From positions 1 to 27,705 of IMG/VR virus record IMGVR_UViG_3300006790_001776: a stretch of 27,705 nt of DNA. One strand, written 5' to 3'. The translations under genes and the position numbers were made by a program. Of this stretch, positions 16,804 through 24,480 are shown in pieces (position 1 is the stretch's first letter; every line of letters starts with the position of its first letter). The notes below the pieces were generated by a model. The model was not told the DNA's origin. It saw nothing but the letters and a program-made list of their open reading frames with translations, and did not search any database. Source of the stretch: a virus.

Positions 16804-17813
16804 TACTGTATGTTTCCTGCTTCGCCCGGACTACCGGCGTATTGAATGTTCAACGGATCGACAACCCCACTGCCTTCATAATGCTTCACTTCTTCACTCA
16901 AAAGTTGTCGGGCCTTCGCCCACATCCCTTCGGCCTGACGTTGGTCCTCCCGAGATTCCAAAAGCACGGCCTTAGCCGCTAACTTCAAGGCCGGAAGATT
17001 CATCAGCACAAGGAAATCGTTATCGTGGGACACGTCGATGTGGTCCAGCTTCACTATCGTCTGAAGCATCCTCTTATTCACAATCGTCGTGCCCGTGTCC
17101 TGGAACGTGTAGTCAGGAGCATTCTTCAACCCTGGGATCAAACTTCGCCGATACGTGGGGTTAGTCTCCGATGGTTCGAAAAACCCGATCGGAACTGCAG
17201 GTCCTGGACTCTTGTAACGGTTCAATCGAACATTGCCGCTAGTCACTGGCTTCACAATGCCAGTCACATGAGAATATTTCTTAGTCGAGGTGACGGTAGA
17301 ATTCCCAAGCGAAAGGTATTCCCCGTCGATCCAAGTCCCAGAATCTTGGGTTCTCACCCACTGGCCTGCATGGTCATATCCCTGGATCAGAATCCGTGCT
17401 CCGGACGCTTCTTCAGTCTCTGAATAAACCTGAACGTAATGGTCGTTGTCAGGCATCGACTCGAACACCACTCCCATTCCATGGTCGATTAACTGCAGTT
17501 CGCCAGAGTCCTTGATGTTCGCCCGCAGGCCGTTCCCGCTAGGGAGATACTCAAACCATCCGTTTCTGATTATTTGAGGGACGTCGTTAACAGCGAAGGC
17601 CTCAATGGCAGCGACCTGACGAGGCCACAACAAACTCCCGTCCGTACCGACTGCTATATCGTAACGCTGGTAGGTCCCCCACCACTTATCTTCCTTCACC
17701 AAGCGACTATGCGCCTCGTTGATGGTTTGACGGAACCGGTCGTCAGTCGAACAAAGCCCAATCGCACCCGGGATGTTCGACTCTTTGACCGTCTTGAATG
17801 TTAAACGTTCCAT
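16803..17813 (-). CDS. Tail adaptor-like structural protein, 336 aa
   Basis: The N-terminal part (IPGAIGLCSTDDRFRQTINE then AHSRLVKEDKWWGTYQRYDI) is followed by LLWPRQVAAIEAFAV, RNGWFEYLPSG, and a C-terminal helical region (LNLPALKLAAKAVLLESREDQ) with an alternating beta-rich centre. The combination of an N-terminal helical bundle carrying a WPRQV / IRN-WFE type motif and a C-terminal helix (residues about 265-310) is one I associate with a family of podovirus head-tail or tail-tube structural proteins from uncultured phages, but I cannot name a characterised member. It lies between the collar-fibre gene (adjacent, no gap) and the ejection genes. It could be the adaptor (gp11/gp4-like) ring below the portal. 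Confidence 0.5.
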   Translation of the reverse strand: MERLTFKTVKESNIPGAIGLCSTDDRFRQTINEAHSRLVKEDKWWGTYQRYDIAVGTDGSLLWPRQVAAIEAFAVNDVPQIIRNGWFEYLPSGNGLRANIKDSGELQLIDHGMGVVFESMPDNDHYVQVYSETEEASGARILIQGYDHAGQWVRTQDSGTWIDGEYLSLGNSTVTSTKKYSHVTGIVKPVTSGNVRLNRYKSPGPAVPIGFFEPSETNPTYRRSLIPGLKNAPDYTFQDTGTTIVNKRMLQTIVKLDHIDVSHDNDFLVLMNLPALKLAAKAVLLESREDQRQAEGMWAKARQLLSEEVKHYEGSGVVDPLNIQYAGSPGEAGNIQ

Positions 17814-18515
17814 CTAACCAACGTAGTAAATCCGTGCCGTTCGTTTCAGAAAGTAGACCCCGTAATACGGAGGCAAATTCGTGTGAGGCTGCCCACCACC
17901 GGTCTCACTTGAAACCTGGTTGGCCCGAGGGGTTCCGGACGGAGCATCATTGGCCATATACCCTTCGTTCGGGCTCTGAGCACCTCCACCTCCTACCCCA
18001 TCCACTGAATACGGAGTATTATGGGTATGGGCCGGTAAGTGGTCGGTCGTGAGGGTCACCTCATCCGAGCCACCCGTTCCACCCACAGTCACAGAATCTC
18101 CACCATCAAACGTGCCGACTCCAACCGGAAACCGGGCATCCAATGCTGTCTCGATCTGCCAAAACGGGCCATCGGCGTTAGACACCGAGTTCCCATTCCC
18201 TCCATCAAGAGAATTCACCGCGGAAGCCAACCCTGTAAACAAAACCAACCGAGAATCACTTGCCGGAATAGGATGAGGCCACACCCATTGGCCTGAGTAA
18301 AAGACGTATTGCCCCACGGGGGCAGAGCCTGACAACTTTATCCACAGCTTATCCCGATCATCAGAAGACGGGGTCGAAGCCTGCATGACATACGCAAGCG
18401 TGCCCGGAACCACGGCAGTCGCTTGGTTCAGGATGTCGTTCGCGAACTGCTGGTTATTCGAGTAGCAGCTTTGCGGCAGCGTTCCTGGTGTGATCGTTAC
18501 GGCCGTATTACTCAT
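17814..18515 (-). CDS. Tail fibre with phage tail-collar type tip domain
   Basis: 233 residues. The C-terminal half carries the hallmarks of the phage tail collar / short tail fibre tip: ALDARFPVGVGTF (about 130-142), LPAHTHN (about 165-171) and HTNLPPYYGVYFLKRT close to the end, separated by a Gly/Ser-rich loop (VDGVGGGGAQSPNEG) likely to be the receptor-facing part. The N-terminal ~90 residues are a beta-rich module. Proteins of this kind form trimers at the tail and bind the host surface. It overlaps the 602-aa gene by 4 bp (ATGA) and is followed directly by the adaptor-like gene. No enzymatic motif seen. Confidence 0.75.
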   Translation of the reverse strand: MSNTAVTITPGTLPQSCYSNNQQFANDILNQATAVVPGTLAYVMQASTPSSDDRDKLWIKLSGSAPVGQYVFYSGQWVWPHPIPASDSRLVLFTGLASAVNSLDGGNGNSVSNADGPFWQIETALDARFPVGVGTFDGGDSVTVGGTGGSDEVTLTTDHLPAHTHNTPYSVDGVGGGGAQSPNEGYMANDAPSGTPRANQVSSETGGGQPHTNLPPYYGVYFLKRTARIYYVG

Positions 18516-20320
18516 GTCATCGCTACAAAATCAGAAAGTGGGCAATTGCTATCGACCGACTCCGTCGCTGAAGTCGTAGGACATTTCTTGTATGGTTCTT
18601 CCGTCACAATATCAGCGAACAACCTGAAATTACTCACTCGGAAGTCCCCAGTCCCCTTCACTCGGACCTGAAACGTGTACCCCAGGTCGGTGGGCGCTTT
18701 AATATCGCCCAAATCATTGCACGACTGTGGTGGGGTAGAAATCTGAACCCTGGGACGGTAGGAACTCTGATACGTCTTTAACGAAAAACACCCATCTTCC
18801 TGATCCGAACAGTTCTTGGCCTTAGACCGATGCTCCCAGGAATGCCATAGATTCCAATTTGGTGATGCATCCGGACGGGAATAAACTGAGAGATCAGCCT
18901 CGCCCCGCAAGTCCTCTAACCACAGATCAAACGTGCTGAGTTTCTTCTGCTCAAACTGACTGCCGAATGCCATAGCCCGAGTCTCGAAAAACCATTCGAT
19001 CCTCTTATCCGAACCGTCGTTGTCACAGTGAACATCCTTCTGCACCTCCCAGATCTCAACCTCATTCGATGCATTCTCCGCGAATACGAAACACCTCTGT
19101 TCATCCCCAAAACTACCAACCACGATCTGCAACACGTTCAACCCAGTCCACATGCCATCGTAGGCAGGCCGACTCGTTTGACCGGAAAACGCCAACGGGG
19201 CGAAATCCATCGAAATTAAAGCGCGGTGATGCACCCCTCGGGTTGAGCGTTGAGGAGCCGAGGTCATGAGGAGCCGATTCTCAAACAACACCGCGCTCGC
19301 GTAGGAGTCAAGGAGCGGGGACTCCCACGCTAAAGCCCTGTTCACTTCTTGGGAAATCGGGGTATTGCCCGCACTCCCAAACTGTCGACGAGCGAACACC
19401 AAAGACCGAATCCCATCTGGTGACCGGTAGTAAAGATCACCATTCACATTCACGATCGCATTCTCCGACACCGCCCCGGCCGGAACCGCAAATCGTTGAA
19501 CCGGGTAAGACAAATCCTTCCACAATGTGCGATCAGTCGGAACCTGGGTCACAAAACCGCCGTCCCGAGAAAATACGACCAACTCCCCATCACCCAACAC
19601 GGTGTCAAGGTTAGAAATGAAATGCATGCCCGTGACGGCACCAGCATTGACGGGAAGGGCAAACGCCCCGCCCTCGGCGATAAAGGTGTTTTCCGTAAAT
19701 TGTAAAACCGCGTCCCTTCGAGTCGGAACCGTGCCCGAACTCGACCCCACTAAATCACCGGCGACGTACCCCCTATCCTTTGACACCCACAATCGACCAT
19801 TCCCATATGCCATCGCCTCACCAGACGGAACCTCGTCATTCGTCAAAGGCGCTGCCCGTCGAACCGAGCCGGTTCCATAGATAATCGGAGCATCGAGGCC
19901 ATTCTGAACCACCGTCCAGTCTTCGGCTTGTTGGAAATACGCACGGGGACGAGTGGACATGTTGACGTCACTCCCATTACCCGGAGTCACTTCAGCCACT
20001 TTAAAATTTCGGCATGGCTCGATCGAAAAAAGCCGCCCGCCGACCATGGCCAACAACACAGAATCCTTACCGGCTTCATGCACCCCGGCTCCTTGGAAAA
20101 ACCCCCCAGTCTCAAACCGAGATTCGGTGGTCGTGGATTCAAAATTCAGGGTCTTTTTGTGGTAGCCGGGACGAGGACCTATCGATCCGCCTCGCATCGT
20201 CGTATTGACGCCCCAAGAATACTGCCCTTCACCAACCAGAAATGGGCGCACACCGCTATTCGCACCGCCTAGAAACGTGCTTTGGCCATCTGTCCTAACA
20301 TTCTGTCGTGTCTGAGCCAC
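18512..20320 (-). CDS. Tail tube / nozzle-like protein, 602 aa, beta-rich
   Basis: The protein is beta-rich with repeated short strands and the pattern of a propeller-type tail protein: FLVGEGQYSWGVNTTMRGGS (about 27-46) followed by GPRPGYHKKTL, YFQQAEDWTVVQNGLDAPII, MAYGNGRLWVSKD, FRDG-like VVFSRDGGFVTQVP, GDLYYRSPDGIRSLVF. The 'rPG' N-terminus, 'NGlD-Pii' and 'GRLWV' blades are typical of the tail nozzle/stabilisation proteins (T7 gp12 or P22 gp10 role) that extend the portal-adaptor channel. The start is GTG at 20320, overlapping the fibre gene stop by one base (TAGTG). An alternative is a tail hub protein. Several Cys pairs in the last 100 residues are unusual. Confidence 0.65.
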   Translation of the reverse strand: MAQTRQNVRTDGQSTFLGGANSGVRPFLVGEGQYSWGVNTTMRGGSIGPRPGYHKKTLNFESTTTESRFETGGFFQGAGVHEAGKDSVLLAMVGGRLFSIEPCRNFKVAEVTPGNGSDVNMSTRPRAYFQQAEDWTVVQNGLDAPIIYGTGSVRRAAPLTNDEVPSGEAMAYGNGRLWVSKDRGYVAGDLVGSSSGTVPTRRDAVLQFTENTFIAEGGAFALPVNAGAVTGMHFISNLDTVLGDGELVVFSRDGGFVTQVPTDRTLWKDLSYPVQRFAVPAGAVSENAIVNVNGDLYYRSPDGIRSLVFARRQFGSAGNTPISQEVNRALAWESPLLDSYASAVLFENRLLMTSAPQRSTRGVHHRALISMDFAPLAFSGQTSRPAYDGMWTGLNVLQIVVGSFGDEQRCFVFAENASNEVEIWEVQKDVHCDNDGSDKRIEWFFETRAMAFGSQFEQKKLSTFDLWLEDLRGEADLSVYSRPDASPNWNLWHSWEHRSKAKNCSDQEDGCFSLKTYQSSYRPRVQISTPPQSCNDLGDIKAPTDLGYTFQVRVKGTGDFRVSNFRLFADIVTEEPYKKCPTTSATESVDSNCPLSDFVAMT

Positions 20321-21426
20321 TACACTTCAAACCAATTGCTCCCATCGGTGACAATCGAAACTTTATCCCATTGAGTGGTGAGAGATTTGGTTGAGTTGCT
20401 ATTGATCGTTTCTGAACCGTCGGGATCGATCGTAATGTTGCCAGCCGCACTATCGACTTTCACAAAAGTCAGTTTCACGGACTTGGTGGAGTCAAAATAG
20501 TCCGCTGCCGGAGAAAGAGTGAGGGTGAACCCGCTTGCACCAGCCGTACAGAGGTAAATAGCCTCGGGCACCTCCGGTGCAGTAAGCGTCGCCGCCGCAG
20601 AACGGGAAGAAATCAACGAATTGAGAGACCCGTAAGACACGGCACCGCTAAAAACGCCCAAAACGTTGCCGTTCGTGCTCGCTTTCGCTAGCCGAGCCCA
20701 ATTTGAAGCCCCTCGAAGCAACAAATCGCCGTTAGCAACGCTTGCAATCGCATTCAGGAAGGCCTGAACGCTTAAAGCCAAGGTGTTTTGACCACTTCCG
20801 CCTCTCGTAGCACCCAAAACACCACTCAATGACGTGTTTGTGCCTGATAAATCAATCGAATCATGGATCACCCCCAACGTCTCCGACGCCCGACAATGCA
20901 GAACCTTACCATCGGACCCTACCGACAACGCGGAATTCCGTGGTTCAGAGGCCGTGCCCTGCTGGTTGACGATAATATCGCCTTTAGCCGACGTCACTTT
21001 GAGCGTAGCCCCAGGGAACGTACCCGTTAAATCCGTTCCAGTCGCTGTTCCGGTCAAGTTCCCGGCCGGGCCTTGTAAACCTGCAGGTGAAACCTGTGAT
21101 GCGACAGGGATCGATGTGCCGGGAGCGACATTATCGGTATACGACGACGTCCCGGTTGACTCCATGTTCCGCAAAACAACGGACGTCGAGTCCGGTTTGC
21201 TTTGAACACGCATGTGCCCGGCATTTTGGACGTAAACGAACTGTAACGAAACCATCCAGGTGCTATCCGCAACCGTTACCGTTACGTCTGCGCCCTCAGC
21301 GGGCATGGTGAAAGCCGTAGAAACGGTAGTGAAAGCACTCACACCGTTTGTGCCTGCTGCCGGGGTCGTTCCAGCAATGCCCTGAGGCCCTGGAACATTG
21401 ATCGCTGTCGTGGTGGTCGCGCTCAT
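20320..21426 (-). CDS. Tail fibre with short collagen-like segments, 368 aa
   Basis: Collagen-like Gly-x-y stretches VPGPQGIAG (N-terminus) and AGLQGPAGN (about 115-123) are separated by a beta-strand domain; then low-complexity Thr/Gly/Ser/Ala (GTATGTDLTGTFPG) and GATRGGSGQNTL, a motif common in fibre shafts that repeat a beta-solenoid-like fold. The C-terminal ~85 residues (TLTLSPAADYFDSTKSVKLT, WDKVSIVTDGSNWFEV) look like a small beta-sandwich trimer tip. No enzyme motif. Overlaps the upstream 111-aa gene by one base. Together with the neighbouring 111-aa protein it probably forms the side fibres. Confidence 0.75.
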   Translation of the reverse strand: MSATTTTAINVPGPQGIAGTTPAAGTNGVSAFTTVSTAFTMPAEGADVTVTVADSTWMVSLQFVYVQNAGHMRVQSKPDSTSVVLRNMESTGTSSYTDNVAPGTSIPVASQVSPAGLQGPAGNLTGTATGTDLTGTFPGATLKVTSAKGDIIVNQQGTASEPRNSALSVGSDGKVLHCRASETLGVIHDSIDLSGTNTSLSGVLGATRGGSGQNTLALSVQAFLNAIASVANGDLLLRGASNWARLAKASTNGNVLGVFSGAVSYGSLNSLISSRSAAATLTAPEVPEAIYLCTAGASGFTLTLSPAADYFDSTKSVKLTFVKVDSAAGNITIDPDGSETINSNSTKSLTTQWDKVSIVTDGSNWFEV

Positions 21427-21761
21427 CAGGCAATCAAGATGTTGATTTGTCGGGTGTAACGCCCTGGGCTCCCGGAAGCAATATTGTCAGGCTTAATGAC
21501 GTTCACCCCGTCATCCGTTTGGGAATCGGTCGAGTTGTAAACCCATTCACCCCCGGCCGTTCCGCCGGTCACCACAGAGACGTAGTACATGACGCCATTG
21601 ACGTAGGTCGTATTCGCCCGAAGCGCCGTCGCATCAGCAAATGTGTTGCCTCCTGCGATATTGGCGTCGACGGATTCCTTGATGTAGGCATCGAGTTGCG
21701 TCTGCGTGACAGTCGAACTGCCATCAGAATTCACGATCGGGCCTGGAAGAGCACTTGCCAT
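21426..21761 (-). CDS. Small beta-rich fibre-associated protein, 111 aa
   Basis: Thr/Ser/Asn-rich protein with strand-like stretches VMYYVSVVTGGTAGGEWVYN and a C-terminus ending GRYTRQINILIA. NTTYVNGVMYYV and GGTAGGEWVYNS are like the short carbohydrate-facing modules found in fibre proteins. It is the first gene of the tail/ejection operon, with the shared regulatory element (copy 4) ending 20 bp before its ATG and an intrinsic terminator just upstream of that. It overlaps the collagen-like fibre gene by one base (TGATG), so both are probably made together. The name is by composition and position. Confidence 0.6.
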   Translation of the reverse strand: MASALPGPIVNSDGSSTVTQTQLDAYIKESVDANIAGGNTFADATALRANTTYVNGVMYYVSVVTGGTAGGEWVYNSTDSQTDDGVNVIKPDNIASGSPGRYTRQINILIA

Positions 21762-21780
21762 CTCTACAACCCGACGTAAT

Positions 21781-21792
21781 AACTGTCCTACC
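21781..21792 (-). promoter_or_regulatory. Shared regulatory element (copy 4) before the tail operon
   Basis: AACTGTCCTACC on plus; read on minus it is GGTAGGACAGTT, one base off the common GGTAAGACAGTT of copy 1. It lies 20 bp before the first tail-operon ATG, downstream of the terminator at 21823-21865. It is the only copy with no obvious TTGACA nearby on the minus strand. Confidence 0.45.
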
Positions 21793-21822
21793 TCTAAAAT
21801 GGAAGGAAAAACTTGACGTCAC

Positions 21823-21865
21823 AAAAAACGCCCCTCCGGGGCAAAACGCCAAAACCCGGAGGGGC
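21823..21865 (-). terminator. Intrinsic terminator between tailspike and tail operon
   Basis: Perfect 11-bp stem GCCCCTCCGGG (21830-21840) with CCCGGAGGGGC (21855-21865) and a 14-base loop. On the minus strand the stem is followed by G and six T, so it terminates leftward transcription. On plus there is no T-run. Confidence 0.85.
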
Positions 21866-21936
21866 ATGAACCCAATACGTAACCAAGGTAGTGGCTCTGA
21901 GGAAGTGCGTTAACTCAGAACCACAATACCAATGTC
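21823..21936 (-). ncRNA. Candidate ~110-nt small RNA or attenuator leader
   Basis: A minus-strand TTGACA at 21959-21954 precedes a ~110-nt stretch with two hairpins and no ORF of note. The first stem is 21914-21924 with 21891-21901: its one imperfect pair is a G-U wobble in minus-strand RNA but a C-A mismatch in plus-strand RNA, which favours a minus transcript. The second is the intrinsic terminator at 21823-21865. It could be a small RNA, or just the trailer of the tailspike mRNA. The -10 is weak (GACATT after 17 bp). Confidence 0.4.
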
Positions 21937-21938
21937 GC

Positions 21939-21959
21939 ACATGTCTTACCTCGTGTCAA
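21939..21959 (-). promoter_or_regulatory. Promoter-like site with shared element (copy 5)
   Basis: ACATGTCTTACC lies at 21939-21950 on plus. On minus, TTGACA (21959-21954) is followed directly by the element (GGTAAGACATGT), which therefore fills the spacer between -35 and a weak -10. A protein bound here would block polymerase. It lies 10 bp after the tailspike stop. Confidence 0.5.
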
Positions 21960-21968
21960 TAGGTTACC

Positions 21969-23063
21969 TTAATCCACTGCATACGGAGGCTTGGCCCCCT
22001 TGTTAAACGGTCCAAAATCCTTTGGCGATTGCCACTGACCGTCAATTTGCCAGTCTGTCTGCCTCCCCCTTGGCACACCCTGAATCACGTTGCCAATCAA
22101 GCCATTCTCATTGTCCTTACCCCGCCAAGCCACACCGAGGTCTAGGTCTGTGAAATGGTTGCCTATGATCGCCACTCGATGGCCACTTCCGATAATGCCC
22201 GCTTGATCGCCTGGCTGAATCGATTCTCCTCTTCTCGCCCCCTTGAACGAGTTGCCCTGGACGAAAAGGTTGCGGCAGTTGCGGGCCTCTACCCCCAGGT
22301 TCATGTAGACAAACTTGTTATCCTTGATAAAGCAATTGGTCGCCCCTGATACCGATACCGAAGCGCTAAAGCCCTCAAACTGGTTGTTCCGGATATCCAC
22401 CTCTTTCAAAGTATGGCCGCCGCAAGGCTGCGTCAAAATCGGGCCAAAGGGGGTATCCGCTTGATACGCATTCACATGCTGAACGCCAGGGCAGTTTCTC
22501 GCATTTACCCTGATAACATGGTTTTTTGTGAAATGCCAGTTAGCCAAATCACCCCAAAGTTGAACCGGAGAAATCGTATCGGATGCTCCAACGAATTTGA
22601 CCCCATGCACATGGCCTCTCACCATATGGAAAGGCATGTCTGGGCTCTGCAAGTTGCCAAGCACTCGGAGACAGCCTTGGCCCTTAAACCGGATATTCGT
22701 CCCACCCATCCCTTTACCCGGCCCAACCAAGCTCACACATTGTGGCAGGTATATCGGCTTATCCACCTCTAGCTCAAAGGCAGGCAGTTGCACCACTGGC
22801 GCAATGGCAACCTCGCTCTTTGGCCAGGCATGGGGATCGCCTTGGAAAGCGGGGTAGTTGACTTTGGGGTCTGGTTCCCACAACTTCGTGGCGTTAAGCG
22901 CCTCTTGCCAAGCATGCTCAATCGCGTCTTGTAATTCAGACGCCTCTCTGACCGGCACCCTAACCAATTGATCTTGGTCGAGTGGGAATCGGTAGTGCTC
23001 TCCATTGGCTCCCCCTATGGTTAAAGCCTGAGGTTGGATAGTCGTTATTGTTGCTGTGCTCAT
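21969..23063 (-). CDS. Right-handed beta-helix tailspike-like protein, 364 aa
   Basis: From about residue 95 the sequence shows the rung pattern of a right-handed parallel beta-helix: repeated short strands with N-x-F/I turns, such as VHGVKFVGASD, VDIRNNQFEGFSASV, NCFIKDNKFVYMNLGVEARN, NLFVQGNSFKGARR, HRVAIIGNHFTDLDLGV and NGLIGNVIQGV. These are typical of NosD/pectate-lyase type repeats and of phage tailspikes that bind or cut surface polysaccharide. The N-terminal ~90 residues would attach to the virion or form the cap. Catalytic residues cannot be assigned by eye, so depolymerase activity is uncertain. The gene stands apart from the fibre operon, with its own terminator downstream and five bases from the 93-aa gene upstream. 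Confidence 0.7.
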   Translation of the reverse strand: MSTATITTIQPQALTIGGANGEHYRFPLDQDQLVRVPVREASELQDAIEHAWQEALNATKLWEPDPKVNYPAFQGDPHAWPKSEVAIAPVVQLPAFELEVDKPIYLPQCVSLVGPGKGMGGTNIRFKGQGCLRVLGNLQSPDMPFHMVRGHVHGVKFVGASDTISPVQLWGDLANWHFTKNHVIRVNARNCPGVQHVNAYQADTPFGPILTQPCGGHTLKEVDIRNNQFEGFSASVSVSGATNCFIKDNKFVYMNLGVEARNCRNLFVQGNSFKGARRGESIQPGDQAGIIGSGHRVAIIGNHFTDLDLGVAWRGKDNENGLIGNVIQGVPRGRQTDWQIDGQWQSPKDFGPFNKGAKPPYAVD

Positions 23064-23068
23064 AAGTT

Positions 23069-23350
23069 TTAGTCTTTGGTAATGTAATCAGGCGCAAGCC
23101 CTTTGCCTTCCTCACCACAATTAGGACAGCCCTCGCCATTGCACACAAAGCACACTGGGGAAGTCTCTTCATTCCACCACTTCGCCTTCTTTATCCAATC
23201 ACCTTGCAGCTCTTGGCAGTCGGACTGTCTCGGCTCGGTAGAAACAATCAGATTGTAGTAATCCGCCTTCTCTAAGGCCTCCTCCTCGCTCTCCGCCTCG
23301 ACATATGCCGTCACATGACAGAACTTATGCGTTACTTTGTAGGATTTCAT
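23069..23350 (-). CDS. Small protein with DpnD/PcfM-like N-terminus and Cys cluster
   Basis: I choose ATG 23350 (MKSYKV) because GGGAGGT lies 4 bases upstream and the ATG overlaps the previous stop as ATGA; an upstream in-frame ATG at 23362 lacks support. The 93-residue protein begins YKVTHKFCHVTAYVEAESEE followed by EALEKADYY, a strand-strand-helix pattern like the DpnD/PcfM-type small domain. The C-terminal part has CFVCNGEGCPNCGEEG, four Cys spaced as a zinc-binding knuckle like DnaJ-type CxxCxGxG motifs. A nucleic-acid or protein binding role is possible but unproven. Confidence 0.7.
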   Translation of the reverse strand: MKSYKVTHKFCHVTAYVEAESEEEALEKADYYNLIVSTEPRQSDCQELQGDWIKKAKWWNEETSPVCFVCNGEGCPNCGEEGKGLAPDYITKD

Positions 23351-23658
23351 AACACCTCCCAAACTCGAACCGGACGTTTGTGCGCTTTCGGATTACTCGT
23401 CGACCTCCAACCCTTCGCACGAATCTTGTCGTTCTTGTGAAGCCTTTGAATCACCTTCCCAAATGCTCGGGCTTCTCTCGGAACCGTGATCCAATTACGC
23501 TTCACCTCATTCCTTAACTCCTCACAGGTGAAGTGGTGACCTGAGCAGTAATATCCTTGGAAGTACTGAATTACTTCCTCCTCCCAACCCGGACACTCCT
23601 TAGCCGCAGCACGGGAGGAACGGTCGATTGCGTCTTGTGTTAGTGTTTCGGCTTCCAT
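23347..23658 (-). CDS. Winged-helix-like small phage protein, 103 aa
   Basis: HFTCEELRNEVKRNWITVPR followed by AFGKVIQRLHKNDKIRAKGW and KAHKRPVRVWEV is a pattern I recognise from small phage proteins found near replication genes: helix-turn-helix, a wing, and a final 'NPKAHxRPVxVWE' strand. DNA binding is likely. The only ATG is at 23658 (a TTG at 23664 is the alternative). There is no Shine-Dalgarno: the start codon lies 5-10 bases after the T-run of an intrinsic terminator hairpin, which is odd and suggests control at this point. It overlaps the next gene as ATGA. Confidence 0.7.
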   Translation of the reverse strand: MEAETLTQDAIDRSSRAAAKECPGWEEEVIQYFQGYYCSGHHFTCEELRNEVKRNWITVPREARAFGKVIQRLHKNDKIRAKGWRSTSNPKAHKRPVRVWEVL

Positions 23659-23662
23659 GGTC

Positions 23663-23703
23663 AAAAATGGGGGCTAGGTGTTTCCTAAATTTCCCTAGCC
23701 CCC
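23663..23703 (-). terminator. Intrinsic terminator directly before a start codon
   Basis: Perfect 10-bp stem GGGGGCTAGG (23669-23678) with CCTAGCCCCC (23694-23703) and a 15-base loop. On minus it is followed by A and five T, then immediately by the 23658 ATG. Position suggests an attenuator for that gene or a terminator of a short RNA from copy 6. Confidence 0.75.
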
Positions 23704-23773
23704 GATGTTGTATTTGGTTTTTTGTCGCATGAACCATTGTAGGCCTACCGGCCTGATTCAAACGGCAAGTCTA

Positions 23774-23807
23774 ACGTGTCTTACCTTTGCCCATTTGTCA
23801 AATGGGG
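23774..23807 (-). promoter_or_regulatory. Promoter-like site with shared element (copy 6)
   Basis: ACGTGTCTTACC lies at 23774-23785 on plus. On minus, TTGACA (23801-23796) precedes it and is part of the palindrome CCATTT-GTC-AAATGG (23791-23805). The element lies across the -35/-10 spacer. An intrinsic terminator follows ~70 bp downstream, the same layout as copy 5. Confidence 0.5.
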
Positions 23808-24016
23808 GTGAGATGTTTTCTCAAGAAACGCGCATCAAAAATAATGGAATCGTAACCGTCATACCGGTCAAACCCCAAACCATGCTCCCCTACCCCAAAC
23901 GCGTAATCAGTTGCACGTTCCATGGGCACACGCCAAAACCCTGGAGCATCTATACAAAAGCCCTTAGTCACTAGAAAATGACTAAGGGCTGCATAATGTT
24001 CGTGCTCTGGAAGCAC
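23798..24016 (-). CDS. Doubtful 72-aa ORF
   Basis: A GTG-initiated frame with protein-like sequence in its second half (APGFWRVPMERATDYAFGVG, DGYDSIIFDARFLRKHL) but no Shine-Dalgarno, and its first third contains the 12-bp inverted repeat that I read as an intrinsic terminator for the upstream gene. Both cannot easily be true. I list it because the composition is reasonable and the stretch would otherwise be ~360 bases without a gene. It ends beside regulatory copy 6. Confidence 0.3.
   Translation of the reverse strand: MLPEHEHYAALSHFLVTKGFCIDAPGFWRVPMERATDYAFGVGEHGLGFDRYDGYDSIIFDARFLRKHLTPI
23955..23990 (-). terminator. Hairpin terminator after the 121-aa gene
   Basis: Perfect 12-bp stem AGCCCTTAGTCA (23959-23970) with TGACTAAGGGCT (23979-23990), 8-base loop. 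On minus it ends in four T then G, a short but plausible U-tract. It lies 35 bp after the stop of the 24025-24390 gene. Confidence 0.6.
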
Positions 24017-24024
24017 AGTGAACG

Positions 24025-24390
24025 TTAACTAATCTGACCAGGAGATGGGGACGGTGAATACTCTTGCGTCGCCGGAAACGCCTCCTTCGCCTGAGCAACC
24101 GCTTCTTCCGCTGATATGGGTGAAGGGCTTGGTGAATACTCGGGCGCGGGAGATGGGGAATGCTGCCCTTCAACAAACTTCCCAATCAACTGATTGGCTG
24201 CCGCGTCCTTACCCGCACTGTCCTGCGAAATCAATCGATAGATGTTCAGCGCCACCTCACGGGAAACATCAATCCGTCCCTCCGCTCGCAATGCTGCGTT
24301 ACTACTCTGGTCTCTGTGTTCACGCTCAAGATCTGCGGCGTTCGCCTCTAAGCCTTGAGCCAATAAGTTTAATTCCTTTATTAAAGCCAT
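24025..24390 (-). CDS. Helical protein with EYSPSPSP repeats, 121 aa
   Basis: Residues 1-75 are helical and charged (LNLLAQGLEANAADLEREHR, REVALNIYRLISQDSAGKDA), followed by a tail with two exact EYSPSPSP blocks and a related HSPSPAP. The repeats are encoded by similar DNA, suggesting duplication, and look like a flexible or disordered linker. The ATG at 24390 is preceded by AGAAAGAGAG. It lies downstream of regulatory copy 7 and upstream of a hairpin terminator, so it may be a single-gene transcript. Not recognised; a small virion-associated or regulatory protein is possible. Confidence 0.6.
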   Translation of the reverse strand: MALIKELNLLAQGLEANAADLEREHRDQSSNAALRAEGRIDVSREVALNIYRLISQDSAGKDAAANQLIGKFVEGQHSPSPAPEYSPSPSPISAEEAVAQAKEAFPATQEYSPSPSPGQIS

Positions 24391-24417
24391 ACTCTCTTTC
24401 TGCTATGTTATCTCGTC

Positions 24418-24453
24418 AGTAAGACCTGTCGCACCACTATGGGGAGATGTCAA
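24418..24453 (-). promoter_or_regulatory. Promoter-like site with shared element (copy 7, reversed)
   Basis: On minus, TTGACA (24453-24448) is followed after 17 bp by GACAGG and then TCTTACT; the element ACAGGTCTTACT is read on minus (24429-24418), opposite to the other leftward copies. TTGACA-N17-GACNNG-TCTTAC has exactly the same spacing as copy 3 on plus. It lies 28 bp before the 24390 ATG. Confidence 0.5.
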
Positions 24454-24480
24454 GGGACAGAAATCAAAGGTCATGGGACA

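Noticed and set aside
23705-23974. Plus-strand ORF of 89 codons
   Set aside because: It crosses a terminator stem and regulatory copy 6, has no ribosome site and is not protein-like.
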